DNA of 64,000 bases from JAHBXE01 sp044222195 (lineage in GTDB: Bacteria; Planctomycetota; Phycisphaerae; Phycisphaerales; UBA1924): NCBI GenBank assembly GCA_044222195.1, contig JBGANS010000006.1, positions 186,001-250,000 on the forward strand, written 5' to 3'. Positions 46,001-52,986 of this stretch are shown one piece after another. The first letter of the stretch is position 1, and the number at the start of each line of letters is the position of its first letter. The translations under genes and the position numbers were made by a program. The notes below the pieces were generated by a model that saw only the letters and a list, made by a program, of their open reading frames with translations, was not told the origin of the DNA and ran no database searches.

Positions 46001-49000
46001 CCTCACTCGATTCCACGGTTCGCGTCGATGCCAACGGCACGCTGACCGACTTCGACATCGTGACCAACGACGATGCCTCGATGGGGTCCATCACGGTGAC
46101 GGCGCCGCTCGCGGGCGATTCGGACATCGTGGTCGACGCGTACTGCTACCTGATTTCCGTCGGGAACTTCTCCGGCACGGGCACGATCAAGGGCGGGATG
46201 AACGTCCGGACGATCATCACCGGCAACTTCACCGGTGGCTTCATCCAGGCGGCGTTCTGGGCTCGCGACATCATCATCAACGGCAACTTCGGCACGACGG
46301 CGACGACGGGCGAGGCCCGGATCGACGCGAACGCGGCGAGCACGATCACGATCAACGGGACCTTTGCCGCGCTCGTGAACATCGAGCTGGACCTGGGCGC
46401 GTTCACGGTGAACGGGCCGATCACGCTGGCGCAGTTCCGGGCCGGCAACTCGGTCGGGTCGTTCACCTCCGGTGCGATGAGCCAGTCCCGCGTGTCGGTG
46501 GGCGACGGCCTTGGCCCGGTGTTCATCAACGGCACGGTGTTCGAGTCCAATATCCAGGCCGGCGGCGACCTGGGGTCCGACGCGGCTCCCGGCGGCGCCG
46601 GCTTTGCCGCCGACCGGACGAGCTCGGGCGCGATTGCGTCGGTGCAGATCAACGGCGACTTCACCCGGTCGAGCATCGCGGCGGGCATGCTGCGCGGCCC
46701 GGACGGCTACTTCGGCACGGCCGACGACAGCGCGGCGGCGGGCCGGTCCACCATCGGGCAGGTCACGATTACCGGCACGCAGGTGGGTTCGAACCTGAAC
46801 TCCGAATCGTTCGCCATTGCGGCGACGGGTTCGGTGGCGGGCGTGACGGTGGGCGGCCAGAACATTACGGAACAGGGCAACTTCAAGGTCGAGTCGCTGC
46901 GGACCAAGTCCAACCCTCTGCGTGTGGTCGACGTGGTGATCAGCCAGTCGAGCCTGATCTGGTTCGCGACGTTCTACTTCAACCAGAGCATCAACGCCAG
47001 CACGTTCATGCCGTCGCTCACGGTGTCGGAAGTTCGCGACAACGGCCTGACGCTGGTCCCGCTCGTCCAGGGCGTGGACTACGTCTTCGAACCGTCGGTG
47101 CAGAGGGACCGGGCCGTGATCCGCTTCTCGCGAGCGGTGACGGATCGGAACCTGGTTGCCGTCGGGGGCACACCCGGGCCGAACAGTTCGGCGCCGGGTA
47201 TCCCCGCTGCGGGCGTGCCCGGGCCGGGCGTGTTCCGGTTCACGCTCGATGCCGACACCTTCCGCGGAACGGTGAACGACGCCCGCCTGGACTCGAACTT
47301 CAGCACCCCCGAGAGCGAGGACTATTCGAGCGACTTCGTCGTCGGCGATGCGGGCGACAAGTTCGACGCCGAGGTGATCAACGCCAGCAGCGACCCGCTG
47401 AGCCCGCAGCTCTTTGACATGTACGGACCGGCGGACCTCGACCTGGTTCTTGACAACAACTTCACGCCGGACGGGCAGCCCGACGCCAACATCAAGTACA
47501 TCGTCCGCGGCTCCATCGGCGATCACCCGGACCACGACGTCAACATCTTCCGCCCGGCGGCGGATGTCGACATCTACAAGATCACGCTGAGGGCGGGCCA
47601 GATCCTGCGGCTGGGCGCGATGCAGGGCGCAGCCATCAACACGCCGCGCCGCCTGTTCAACTCGACGGGCGTGCTTCAGAACTTTGTCACGGCGGACACG
47701 TACGCGCTGCCGAACGATGTGACCTCCGGAACAGATGCCTCGCGTTCGTCGAACATCCTGATCAAGACCACGGGCACGTACTTCATCGTGCTGACGAACA
47801 ACCTGGGGTTCCTGACGCCGGGCCTGCTCCCGAACCTGAACTCGAGCGGCGGCACGGTGGGCGAGTACAACTTCTCCGTCGAGATCTTCGACGATGCCGA
47901 CACAGGATTCGGCGCGGCGACGGACTCGGGCAACGGAACCAACATCGTCGACGCTCCGCAGGCGATCCTCTTCGCCGGCAACAACGGCGTGTTCGAGCCC
48001 ATCGGCGACCCGGGCAGCGACGACCTGTCCGTGGTGTCGATCGGCGACTTCCGCTTCACGCTCGATCCGGGCGTGGACGGCATCCGCGGCACGGGAGACG
48101 ACATTGTGTCGGGCTCCAACTCGCAGGGCGTCACATCACGCCGCGCGGGCACGGCTCTTACCAGCACGGTGTTCTCGGCGATCGGGCCCTCCGGGCACAC
48201 GGGCGTTCCGGGTGACGTCACGCCGGATGCGGACGTCTTCGTGCTCAACAACGGCCAGACGCTGCAGCCGGGCACGACCTACACCATCACGGTCAAGCTG
48301 GCGGACATCGGGGCCGACCTTGGCTCGTTCTCGCGGTTCACCCGCCAGGACTATCGCGGCTCGGTGCAGTTTGGCGTCTTTGACATCACCAACGCGACCG
48401 CCGTCGATGACGGGGCGCTGGTGTTCTCGCCGGGGGACTTCAAGTCCACGGCTCAGAAGGCCAAGGCGATCGCCGAGCAGGGCGCGATCAAGTATGGGTA
48501 TGACGCCAACGGTGACTTCTTCATCACCTTTGTCACGCCCGGTCGCATCGGCGGGCTCGCCACCGACCCCGCGGTGTACGCGATCTACATCCAGGGTGTG
48601 TTCAACACCGACTACTCGCTGGTGGTGTCGCGGACGGAGAATGCACCGGCGGCGGTCGTGCCGCAGGCCAAGCAGAACGTGCTCATCGAGACCCGCGGTG
48701 GCGAAATCGACTGGCTGCAGGCCGGCGGCCTGAAGACGGCTCTCCAACCGTTCACGGCGGGGGTGCTCGGCTTCAGCGGCACGGTGGGCATCCTGGGCGT
48801 CGGCGACTACGTGCTTCAGCAACTGGTCGCGCGTCTCAACGGCATCTTTACGGCCAACGGGCTCAACGTGGTGTTCTCGACCAACCCCGCCGACTTCGAG
48901 TTCCAGGACTTCTCCCGCGTGTTCGTGACGTCAACGACGGATCCCATCAATATCTTCAACTCCGGGACGCCGAACTTCGGCTACAGCCAGCACTCCGATC

Positions 49001-49350
49001 CGTATAACTCCGACCGCAACGATCAGGCAGTCGTCTTCCTGCCGAGCTTCGGTCAGCTCGGGTTCTCGTCCGGCCAGGCCGACGTCGACAACTTCGTGCT
49101 CTCCCTTACGGCGGCCGTCGGCCGGCGTGCGGGCGAGCTCATGGGCCTGCGTCTCGAGGCCAACGAGACCACGGCCAACAACCCCAACAGCATCATGCGG
49201 GCCAACTCGGTGGCGCAGCCGTCGATCAACGCCGGTTACCTGCCCGCCCTGCGGCCGCTGTCCAACCTCTTTGATTCCACCGTCGAAACCAACTTCTTCC
49301 TCGGCCAGCAGAACGCGTTCAGCCTGCTCGACAAGTTCCTCACGCCCTAA
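40003..49350 (+). CDS. Giant secreted beta-rich surface protein with pseudo-metalloprotease end
   Basis: 3115 residues, ATG 40003 with AGGAG upstream. The N-terminus is basic (RRRRLSRLNPFGRRS), then LEQRQML (~residues 43-49), the motif heading many planctomycete exported giants. Residues ~100-700 include a calcium-loop-like DADDDGIPDFNDG and a pre-peptidase C-terminal (PPC)-like domain (~600-690). Residues ~700-2300 are repetitive short beta-strand units rich in Gly, Asn and Thr (for example TITVNGDIRND), suggesting a long beta-solenoid. A second PPC-like stretch follows (~2520-2620). The last ~200 residues look like a metzincin-type domain, but the zinc motif reads RRAGELMGL (3041-3049). The Met-turn NSIM ends at residue 3065. 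Probably an extracellular adhesin or structural protein. A strong terminator follows. Confidence 0.88.
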   Translation: MSSRNRRRRLSRLNPFGRRSAKPAEKLARFSQANPEMMEQLEQRQMLFAHVMGPEGTYTAIFGYTIPYLVPLAPGTANDIVRVEDFAADDPADPGPTANGFPIQSGFIFQESNLRLEHNVALARLVRENLATQGANLIRMSMQDGESFSLSTAYGPEGASRLYSIALRDLPGRPKSMRMDLGPTFDPAGMVVDLVRNGAVVASFTGNALLALSVALPLGRQYVFNPPNGGSFDHIRFTAIAAQSFTLDNVVTVIPPGNFAPMVDSHAKWGASVTFTAPVGATIQFLDLYGREMRDTVELRIPAGAQPGLTVVDADDDGIPDFNDGIGRIIMTGTDSLSTLVVNGVTVEPLQGVIPLGTVRVDPNLVTPAFAAFNIAGSTYDDFESAGYGFTSNPAGTAGSGLPAGPGQVIIGAPWVRPNTNSGTYGALPPQFATAVSATNFNNGLQGIKLLDGSPIDSVTVNGVIHGSSQFNGFMNTFSAAYMMGSLTVQGDLGTFSSATDAGFWVADDGGQFASTNSTLIVGRTLGAFEVAGRSAMSITVLGDLNNPTLHPPRNTTGVFYFEREGNVLFGPGPMGNDKILSAEYIGSSATAVTVVGTIPLVDPGDVYAFVVDGTQDLVIQCDSPGAYLRVMDQDGRTLAATQQSNPIGTNPGFTTIRYRPLMPGAFYLNVMGGGQYQINISGLAPTTFGSFRTGAGLPSNPSVQVLSGDLGMFRVGTGFIDTTTDGRPEADPSTLVNGIDGQDVDTLMGLNGVSLSLPGSLFNVTCGTDIGSLGGLGLNLTLGRNLGNIVTGLWQLQGTNPRQGDFHNSRFEIGGSIGMMDIRGAMGADQDVNPRPPNGYPVGAPNSIIVRTGRQMATNPSLRGDIGFVRVGSDVGEGTLALTTPGGSTVGGFVIDQDLRINSTEPWDGIYSNDPILSSLTGLNLNLGFNSDLRFFDAIQIDLGGVNNKSLPLISGVPLNLTDDGGATVTIVLNGAATNGRIIVMPISGSLGVAIGRIEVNLVGGASLTITGNIGANGADVVTIGNIILTGADAGSAIDINGLAQVDVYRIQQTGGTTFGNISNTSNFGDIVAADVQGLNSLTMGSGSLGRTQMVAWGPQLIGPFLGITGQGGDTGAGTPIVLPPAIIAPLWNGDLFRPVSDTRQIPPGPWLDDLGSPVSPFLNGIIVRQGNVLSVSGNGAIGDVVLDDQQNPPILGTVTANADAFTPVGRFDGLVGVIYADRIASVDIGDGLVPHAPSPMPTSGIFAADDIGQVIGGRAPGAAGQKPFISSYINASNVTPGNTDPNLFPTDGVNLVSLSGGGNIQDAYIGAMKADSYWRGLFTAFDVDPEQYTGNVNQVIGDRANLLRTQVWGDNLNLIQLNNGFYDATVTHFRTNIQTIVAVGFRNSTVAGNQSEFFPNQILSGADIGSPGGIGLITTFNRAGDMDDLQIDALGRIFEVSALNMSRSTIDADLELVLVQTLGDFRSVTVTTGLLTSGLVGRNVQSSSILVAGRLVSLDVQGAVINSHVEVSGPDGSLELLNVRQSFTGSIAVAGPINRIQVIEGDLVARLTTAANLRGVPGNINSISAGRDLDLDADIAGTVTQMVAGRHFGNRTTFRSFVVHGDVFLIDISHGQLYSDIRIEQQLTGSLLVGAVNNKPGTNLLGTGSLFTFGRMNNVVIEGDFGGRIVSYSGGINTVTINNGSLLKGGAVQAFDGDLLGLVINSGHLLGDVHADYILWLVQVNASADGVFGDIGINPALSQGISATSLRNQLPPGVVADSSIQGPRITAGFNLGRVEVNNGSIFEAFIFAGRAIGTITVNGDIRNDTLTSGTGTVIAAGSSIFLVTATGNMSDLIIMGGVRSFGNDGRPGGVSGNADTMQSGRIETITAGGTGTNVIVTAGMNAGGDGVYNTGDETVTLGISYVRTATFTGGVANASVFADSQTITVSPGVVRAGSTFPLADGDLSDGSPVVGGQITPGVPFVFNLPGGIQGSITFTGPGQAYFDATARRVILLNTSLDSTVRVDANGTLTDFDIVTNDDASMGSITVTAPLAGDSDIVVDAYCYLISVGNFSGTGTIKGGMNVRTIITGNFTGGFIQAAFWARDIIINGNFGTTATTGEARIDANAASTITINGTFAALVNIELDLGAFTVNGPITLAQFRAGNSVGSFTSGAMSQSRVSVGDGLGPVFINGTVFESNIQAGGDLGSDAAPGGAGFAADRTSSGAIASVQINGDFTRSSIAAGMLRGPDGYFGTADDSAAAGRSTIGQVTITGTQVGSNLNSESFAIAATGSVAGVTVGGQNITEQGNFKVESLRTKSNPLRVVDVVISQSSLIWFATFYFNQSINASTFMPSLTVSEVRDNGLTLVPLVQGVDYVFEPSVQRDRAVIRFSRAVTDRNLVAVGGTPGPNSSAPGIPAAGVPGPGVFRFTLDADTFRGTVNDARLDSNFSTPESEDYSSDFVVGDAGDKFDAEVINASSDPLSPQLFDMYGPADLDLVLDNNFTPDGQPDANIKYIVRGSIGDHPDHDVNIFRPAADVDIYKITLRAGQILRLGAMQGAAINTPRRLFNSTGVLQNFVTADTYALPNDVTSGTDASRSSNILIKTTGTYFIVLTNNLGFLTPGLLPNLNSSGGTVGEYNFSVEIFDDADTGFGAATDSGNGTNIVDAPQAILFAGNNGVFEPIGDPGSDDLSVVSIGDFRFTLDPGVDGIRGTGDDIVSGSNSQGVTSRRAGTALTSTVFSAIGPSGHTGVPGDVTPDADVFVLNNGQTLQPGTTYTITVKLADIGADLGSFSRFTRQDYRGSVQFGVFDITNATAVDDGALVFSPGDFKSTAQKAKAIAEQGAIKYGYDANGDFFITFVTPGRIGGLATDPAVYAIYIQGVFNTDYSLVVSRTENAPAAVVPQAKQNVLIETRGGEIDWLQAGGLKTALQPFTAGVLGFSGTVGILGVGDYVLQQLVARLNGIFTANGLNVVFSTNPADFEFQDFSRVFVTSTTDPINIFNSGTPNFGYSQHSDPYNSDRNDQAVVFLPSFGQLGFSSGQADVDNFVLSLTAAVGRRAGELMGLRLEANETTANNPNSIMRANSVAQPSINAGYLPALRPLSNLFDSTVETNFFLGQQNAFSLLDKFLTP

Positions 49351-49380
49351 ACCGGCGCGGGAATCGGACCGATCAATACC

Positions 49381-49410
49381 ACCGCGGGGACCCTGTCCCC
49401 GCGGTTTTTT
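49381..49410 (+). terminator. Strong intrinsic terminator after the giant gene
   Basis: An 11-bp perfect stem, ACCGCGGGGAC (49381-49391) and GTCCCCGCGGT (49395-49405), with CCT loop and T-run through 49410. It lies 31 nt after the stop codon. Confidence 0.9.
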
Positions 49411-49469
49411 GCGCGCCACGCGCTGGCCGCCGCGCGGTCCGCGCCCGATCCGAGTAAGATTGCCTGCGC

Positions 49470-50531
49470 ATGAAGTTCCCCGCCGAAACCGTCAGTCGGC
49501 TCCGTTCGTTCTACGAGGGACGCACCGTGTGCGTCACGGGTGGCGCGGGCTTTATCGGCGGGCACCTGGTCGACGCCCTGCTCTCGCTCGGCGGCATCAT
49601 CTCGGTCGTGGACGACCTGTCGAGCTCTTCGCTCGATCACATCGCGTCGCTGATGGAGATTGAGCCGGAGCGCGTGCGGTTCGTTCACGGGTCGATCCTG
49701 GACGACGACGCCCTGCTCGAAGGGTGCGAGAGCGCCCAGACGATCTTTCATCTCGCCGCCATCGGCTCCGTTCCCCGGTCGATCGTCGAGCCTCAGCGGA
49801 GCTGGTCGGTCAATGCCACCGGCACGGTGCGCGTGATGGAGGCCGCCAGGAGATTCTGGTGCCCGGGGGATGCGCGGCCCGACCCCGCGAAAAGGCAGCG
49901 AGTGGTGCTCGCGGCGTCGTCGGCGGCGTACGGCGACGACCCCGCGCTGCCCAAGGTGGAAACGCAATATCCCCGCCCGCTTTCGCCGTACGCGGCTTCG
50001 AAACTCGCGGGCGAGCACATCCTCGCCTCATGGGCAAACAGCTACGGGATCTCGACAGCGAGTGTGCGGTTCTTCAATGTCTTTGGGCCCCGTCAGCCGG
50101 CGGATTCCGCGTACGCCGCGGTGATCCCTGCGTTCAGCAAGAAGCTGCTGGCGGGCGAAGCGCCGGTCATCTACGGCGACGGCAAGCAGTCGCGAGACTT
50201 CACGAGCGTGACCAACGCCGTGCTGGCCACGCTGCTGGCCGGGGCGTGCGAGAAGCACCTGATCGGCGAGGTGTTCAACGTCGGCACGGGATCGAGGGTG
50301 AACCTGCTCGAACTGGCCGCGACAATGGCGGAGCTCTGCGGCGTGCCGCACCTGACGCCCGAGCTCCGGCCGGCGCGAGTGGGGGATGTGCCGCACTCGC
50401 TGGCGGACTTCTCGCGGGCGAGAGACATCCTGGGCTATCGCCCGGTCGAAACGCTTCGAGACGGCCTGGACGAAACCCTGGCGTGGGCCCGGCGCGAAAT
50501 GGCCGGCAGCGAGAAAGGGCTCGGGGCGTGA
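49470..50531 (+). CDS. NAD-dependent sugar-nucleotide epimerase (extended SDR)
   Basis: 353 residues. VTGGAGFIGGHL is the NAD-binding glycine loop, SSAAYGD the catalytic serine region, and YAASKLAGEHI the YxxxK pair. FNVFGPRQP and VFNVGTGSRVNLLEL are typical of UDP-hexose/UDP-HexNAc 4-epimerases. It probably supplies an activated sugar for the glycan genes elsewhere in the window. Exact substrate cannot be read. Followed after 5 nt by a small gene. Confidence 0.88.
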   Translation: MKFPAETVSRLRSFYEGRTVCVTGGAGFIGGHLVDALLSLGGIISVVDDLSSSSLDHIASLMEIEPERVRFVHGSILDDDALLEGCESAQTIFHLAAIGSVPRSIVEPQRSWSVNATGTVRVMEAARRFWCPGDARPDPAKRQRVVLAASSAAYGDDPALPKVETQYPRPLSPYAASKLAGEHILASWANSYGISTASVRFFNVFGPRQPADSAYAAVIPAFSKKLLAGEAPVIYGDGKQSRDFTSVTNAVLATLLAGACEKHLIGEVFNVGTGSRVNLLELAATMAELCGVPHLTPELRPARVGDVPHSLADFSRARDILGYRPVETLRDGLDETLAWARREMAGSEKGLGA

Positions 50532-50536
50532 GAGCA

Positions 50537-50737
50537 ATGCTCGAAACGCTCGGCGGTGTCTACGAACTTGTTCGCCTCGCCTTCCTGACCCGCTTCCGCC
50601 TTCGCGGGCCGTACTGGAAGTGGCGGCTGCACACAGCCTTTGGACGGGGCTACCCGGCGAAGAAGGAACTGGTCCGTTCGGTGCTGGAGTACGGTCGCTG
50701 GGTGCACCGCATGCGGCGCAAGAGCACCGGATTGTGA
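50537..50737 (+). CDS. Small basic protein of unknown function
   Basis: 66 residues, ATG 50537 five nt after the epimerase stop. It is basic and aromatic (RGPYWKWRLHTAFGRGYP, then RSVLEYGRWVHRMRR). Codon use matches its neighbours, with third positions mostly G/C, supporting a real gene. No membrane helix or known motif. Position suggests co-expression with the epimerase. Confidence 0.6.
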   Translation: MLETLGGVYELVRLAFLTRFRLRGPYWKWRLHTAFGRGYPAKKELVRSVLEYGRWVHRMRRKSTGL

Positions 50738-50786
50738 TTCGCCGGGGGGTGGGTACACTGGCTCCCTGCCCGCGGAGAATCCGGCC

Positions 50787-51050
50787 ATGACCGACGCCAA
50801 ACCCGCCGTGACCAAGTCGTCCATGATGTTTGTTGTCGGGATGGCCATCGGGCTGGTGGTCGGAGGCCTCGCCGGGGTCTACATCGGCGCGTACACGGAC
50901 TCCGGTTCGGTCCCGAAGATCAAGGCGCCGGCGGCGCGGCCTCCGGCACCGGGCGCCAACCGCGACGACATTCCCGCCCCGACGGGCTCGACCGAGACAC
51001 TGGCGCCTCCCGCGCCACCGGCGGACCCGAAGCCAGAGGCCCCGAAGTAG
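50787..51050 (+). CDS. Single-helix membrane protein with Pro/Ala-rich tail
   Basis: 87 residues from ATG 50787. One membrane helix (MMFVVGMAIGLVVGGLAGVYIGAY-like, residues ~13-36) is followed by a proline/alanine-rich tail with several acidic residues. Such tails usually span or tether to the cell envelope. No family recognised. It is 2 nt upstream of the UDG gene, so probably co-transcribed. Confidence 0.6.
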   Translation: MTDAKPAVTKSSMMFVVGMAIGLVVGGLAGVYIGAYTDSGSVPKIKAPAARPPAPGANRDDIPAPTGSTETLAPPAPPADPKPEAPK

Positions 51051-51052
51051 CC

Positions 51053-51919
51053 ATGGATGAAGTTCGCCTGAACAGGCTCGTACGGCAGCACGCCGCGACC
51101 TCCGGGTTGCTGGGGGTGGACTTTGTGCCATCCTTTCGCTTGCGCGCGGAGCCGAAGGAGTCGGGGGCCGCAGCGCCGGCGGCATCGCTGTCGGTTTCGC
51201 CGGAGGCGAGTCCATCGGCTCGCCCGCAGCCGGCGCGGCGGGAGGAGTTGCCGGAACCGCCGGAAGTGGTGGTTCTCAGTGCAGGGCCGCGCGGCACTCG
51301 CCGTCCGGCGGCGGTCCGGGCGAGCTTGGACGACCTCCGCCGTCGGTACGAGGCCGACGCGCCGCACAAGCACTTCGTGACCGCGTTCACGAACATCGTG
51401 TTCGGCGAGGGCGATCCGTGCGCGAGGCTGATGTTCGTGGGCGAGGCGCCCGGAGCGGATGAGGATCGGACGGGCCGTCCGTTCGTGGGGCGGGCCGGGC
51501 AGCTGCTGAACAAGATGATCGCGGCGATGGGGCTGGCTCGCGAGCAGGTGTACATCGCGAATGTGCTCAAGACGCGCCCGCCGGACAACGCAACGCCCAC
51601 GAGCGACGAGATCAAGCTCTGCGCGCCCTATCTTTTCGAACAGATCGCGATTGTCGATCCGGAAGTGATTGTGACGCTGGGCCTCCCGGCGACTCGGGCG
51701 CTGCTGGACTCGGTGGATTCGATGTCGCGGCTGCGGGGGCGCTGGGCGGCGTTCCGGGCGCCGGTGCCGTCGGGCCGTTCGATCGCGGTCATGCCGACGT
51801 ATCACCCCGCGTTCTTGCTCCGGTCCTATACCACCGAGAATCGTTCAAAGGTGTGGTCGGACCTGAAGATGGTGATGGATCGGCTCGGGCTGGCCTCTGT
51901 CGGCCAGGGGCCGTCATAG
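51053..51919 (+). CDS. Uracil-DNA glycosylase, family 4-like, lacking most Fe-S cysteines
   Basis: 288 residues with a variable ~100-residue N-terminus (Ser/Ala/Pro rich), then the UDG core. VFGEGDPCARLMFVGEAPGADED is a motif-1 region, followed by GRPFVGRAGQLLNKMI, IANVLKTRPPDN and VMPTYHPAFLLR (motif with the catalytic-region histidine). Family 4 enzymes normally coordinate a 4Fe-4S cluster through four cysteines. Here the CxxC upstream of the core is missing, and the 'LKC' position is Thr174; only Cys190 (LCAPYL) remains. It should excise uracil from DNA if folded, but the cluster is likely absent. Confidence 0.85.
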   Translation: MDEVRLNRLVRQHAATSGLLGVDFVPSFRLRAEPKESGAAAPAASLSVSPEASPSARPQPARREELPEPPEVVVLSAGPRGTRRPAAVRASLDDLRRRYEADAPHKHFVTAFTNIVFGEGDPCARLMFVGEAPGADEDRTGRPFVGRAGQLLNKMIAAMGLAREQVYIANVLKTRPPDNATPTSDEIKLCAPYLFEQIAIVDPEVIVTLGLPATRALLDSVDSMSRLRGRWAAFRAPVPSGRSIAVMPTYHPAFLLRSYTTENRSKVWSDLKMVMDRLGLASVGQGPS

Positions 51920-52002
51920 GTCGGGAATTCCCCGAAACCTGAGGGCGCTGTGTTTTTTCGACCGGGATGCAACCGGCCGACTCGGCGCGCCGTATCGCTG
52001 TG

Positions 52003-52047
52003 TGTCCCCGCGACGCAGCTAGCCCTCGCGGGCACTTTTTCTTGACC
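52003..52047 (+). terminator. Terminator-like hairpin after the UDG gene
   Basis: CCCGCGA and TCGCGGG pair around a 12-nt loop, followed by CACTTTTTCTT. The stem has one mismatch toward its base. Weaker than the following terminator. Confidence 0.4.
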
Positions 52048-52055
52048 CCCACGAG

Positions 52056-52095
52056 ACCCGGCGCTCGGCCACAGGCTGAGTGCTGGGTTCTTTTT
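52056..52095 (+). terminator. Strong intrinsic terminator with G-U pairs
   Basis: A 15-bp stem, ACCCGGCGCTCGGCC (52056-52070) against GGCTGAGTGCTGGGT (52074-52088), loop ACA, then TTCTTTTT. Three pairs are G-U only when read as RNA from the plus strand, so the element works in that direction. Confidence 0.8.
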
Positions 52096-52131
52096 GCGCG
52101 CTGCGGGGGCTCCCGGTTCGGGCCCCGCGGC

Positions 52132-52563
52132 TCAGCCGCCCCTGGCCTTGCCGATCCGGAGCACGGTGTCCGCTGGGAGCTTCACGAGTCGAGTGGTCTG
52201 GAATCGGGGTTGGCTTTTCCAACGAACTTCGAAGGTGACTTCGACGATGTCGCCGACTGTGAAACCGTCGAGTGACACGCCCTTGGCGAGGGGGAAGGGC
52301 ATGGTCATCGAGTCCATCCCCAGCGTGCCGTCCTGGCGCACGAAGTTATCGATCGGCTCGTGCTGGAGCTGGAGGGAACTGCCCGGCTTGTCCGCCGCGG
52401 GAAGACCGGCGATTTTCGCACGCACGGTGTAGACAGCCTCAGGGGCTGTGGGGGAGATGGCCGTCGGGGCTTTGGGATCTTCCTTGGCGGGACACCCTGG
52501 AGTGAAGGTCACCACCGCGCCGCACAGGAAGAGTCCCGCGGCGAAGGAACACGCCTTGTTCAT
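52132..52563 (-). CDS. CusF-like copper-binding lipoprotein
   Basis: 143 residues. The signal peptide ends FTPGC, a slightly atypical lipobox (Pro at -2), with Cys ~24 as anchor. The mature domain contains LQLQHEPIDNF, GMDSMTMPFPLAKG and GFTVGDIVEVTFEVRW, matching the CusF-type fold with metal-binding methionines around SMTMPF. It probably binds copper or silver in the envelope. The gene starts 15 nt after a 105-residue protein on the same strand, forming a two-gene unit that converges on the UDG operon across the terminators. Confidence 0.75.
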   Translation of the reverse strand: MNKACSFAAGLFLCGAVVTFTPGCPAKEDPKAPTAISPTAPEAVYTVRAKIAGLPAADKPGSSLQLQHEPIDNFVRQDGTLGMDSMTMPFPLAKGVSLDGFTVGDIVEVTFEVRWKSQPRFQTTRLVKLPADTVLRIGKARGG

Positions 52564-52578
52564 GAATTGGCCCTTCTT

Positions 52579-52896
52579 TCAGGCGCCCTTGACGGAGACG
52601 TATCCGTCGAGCGACTGCAACTCAGGGAGAATCTGGTGGCTGTAGGTCATGGTCCACGTGGCACCGGTCTTGGCGAGCACCTGCTTGCCGCAGATTTCCC
52701 GCTTGTACCAATCGCGGTTGCCGCGGTTGTAGACGATCATGTCCTGGCGACGGCGGCGCTGGGCGCGGCGGAGTCCGCGCTTGACGCCGGGGTCCTGCCG
52801 CATGAGGCGCTCGATAGTGTCCACCGCGGCCTCCTTGCGGGGGGTCTTGGTGATGGTGCAGGTGATTTTCTGGCCGGCTTTGAGCGCGTTGATCAT
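52579..52896 (-). CDS. Conserved-looking hypothetical protein, 105 residues
   Basis: 105 residues from ATG 52896 (MINALKAGQKITC). Basic, with RRAQRRRRQDMIVYNRGNRDW as its most distinctive region. No signal peptide or helix; a small mixed alpha/beta nucleic-acid-binding-like protein would fit but is unproven. Preceding frame extension adds a proline-rich stretch that is probably not translated. Upstream of the CusF-like lipoprotein. Confidence 0.6.
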   Translation of the reverse strand: MINALKAGQKITCTITKTPRKEAAVDTIERLMRQDPGVKRGLRRAQRRRRQDMIVYNRGNRDWYKREICGKQVLAKTGATWTMTYSHQILPELQSLDGYVSVKGA

Positions 52897-52986
52897 GGCG
52901 GACAATCCTGAAACGGGGGCAAAGGCAGGGGGAGGAGTATTGGGGGGCATCGGCCCGCGGTCCACCCGGCGCTACACTCGGGGTCC

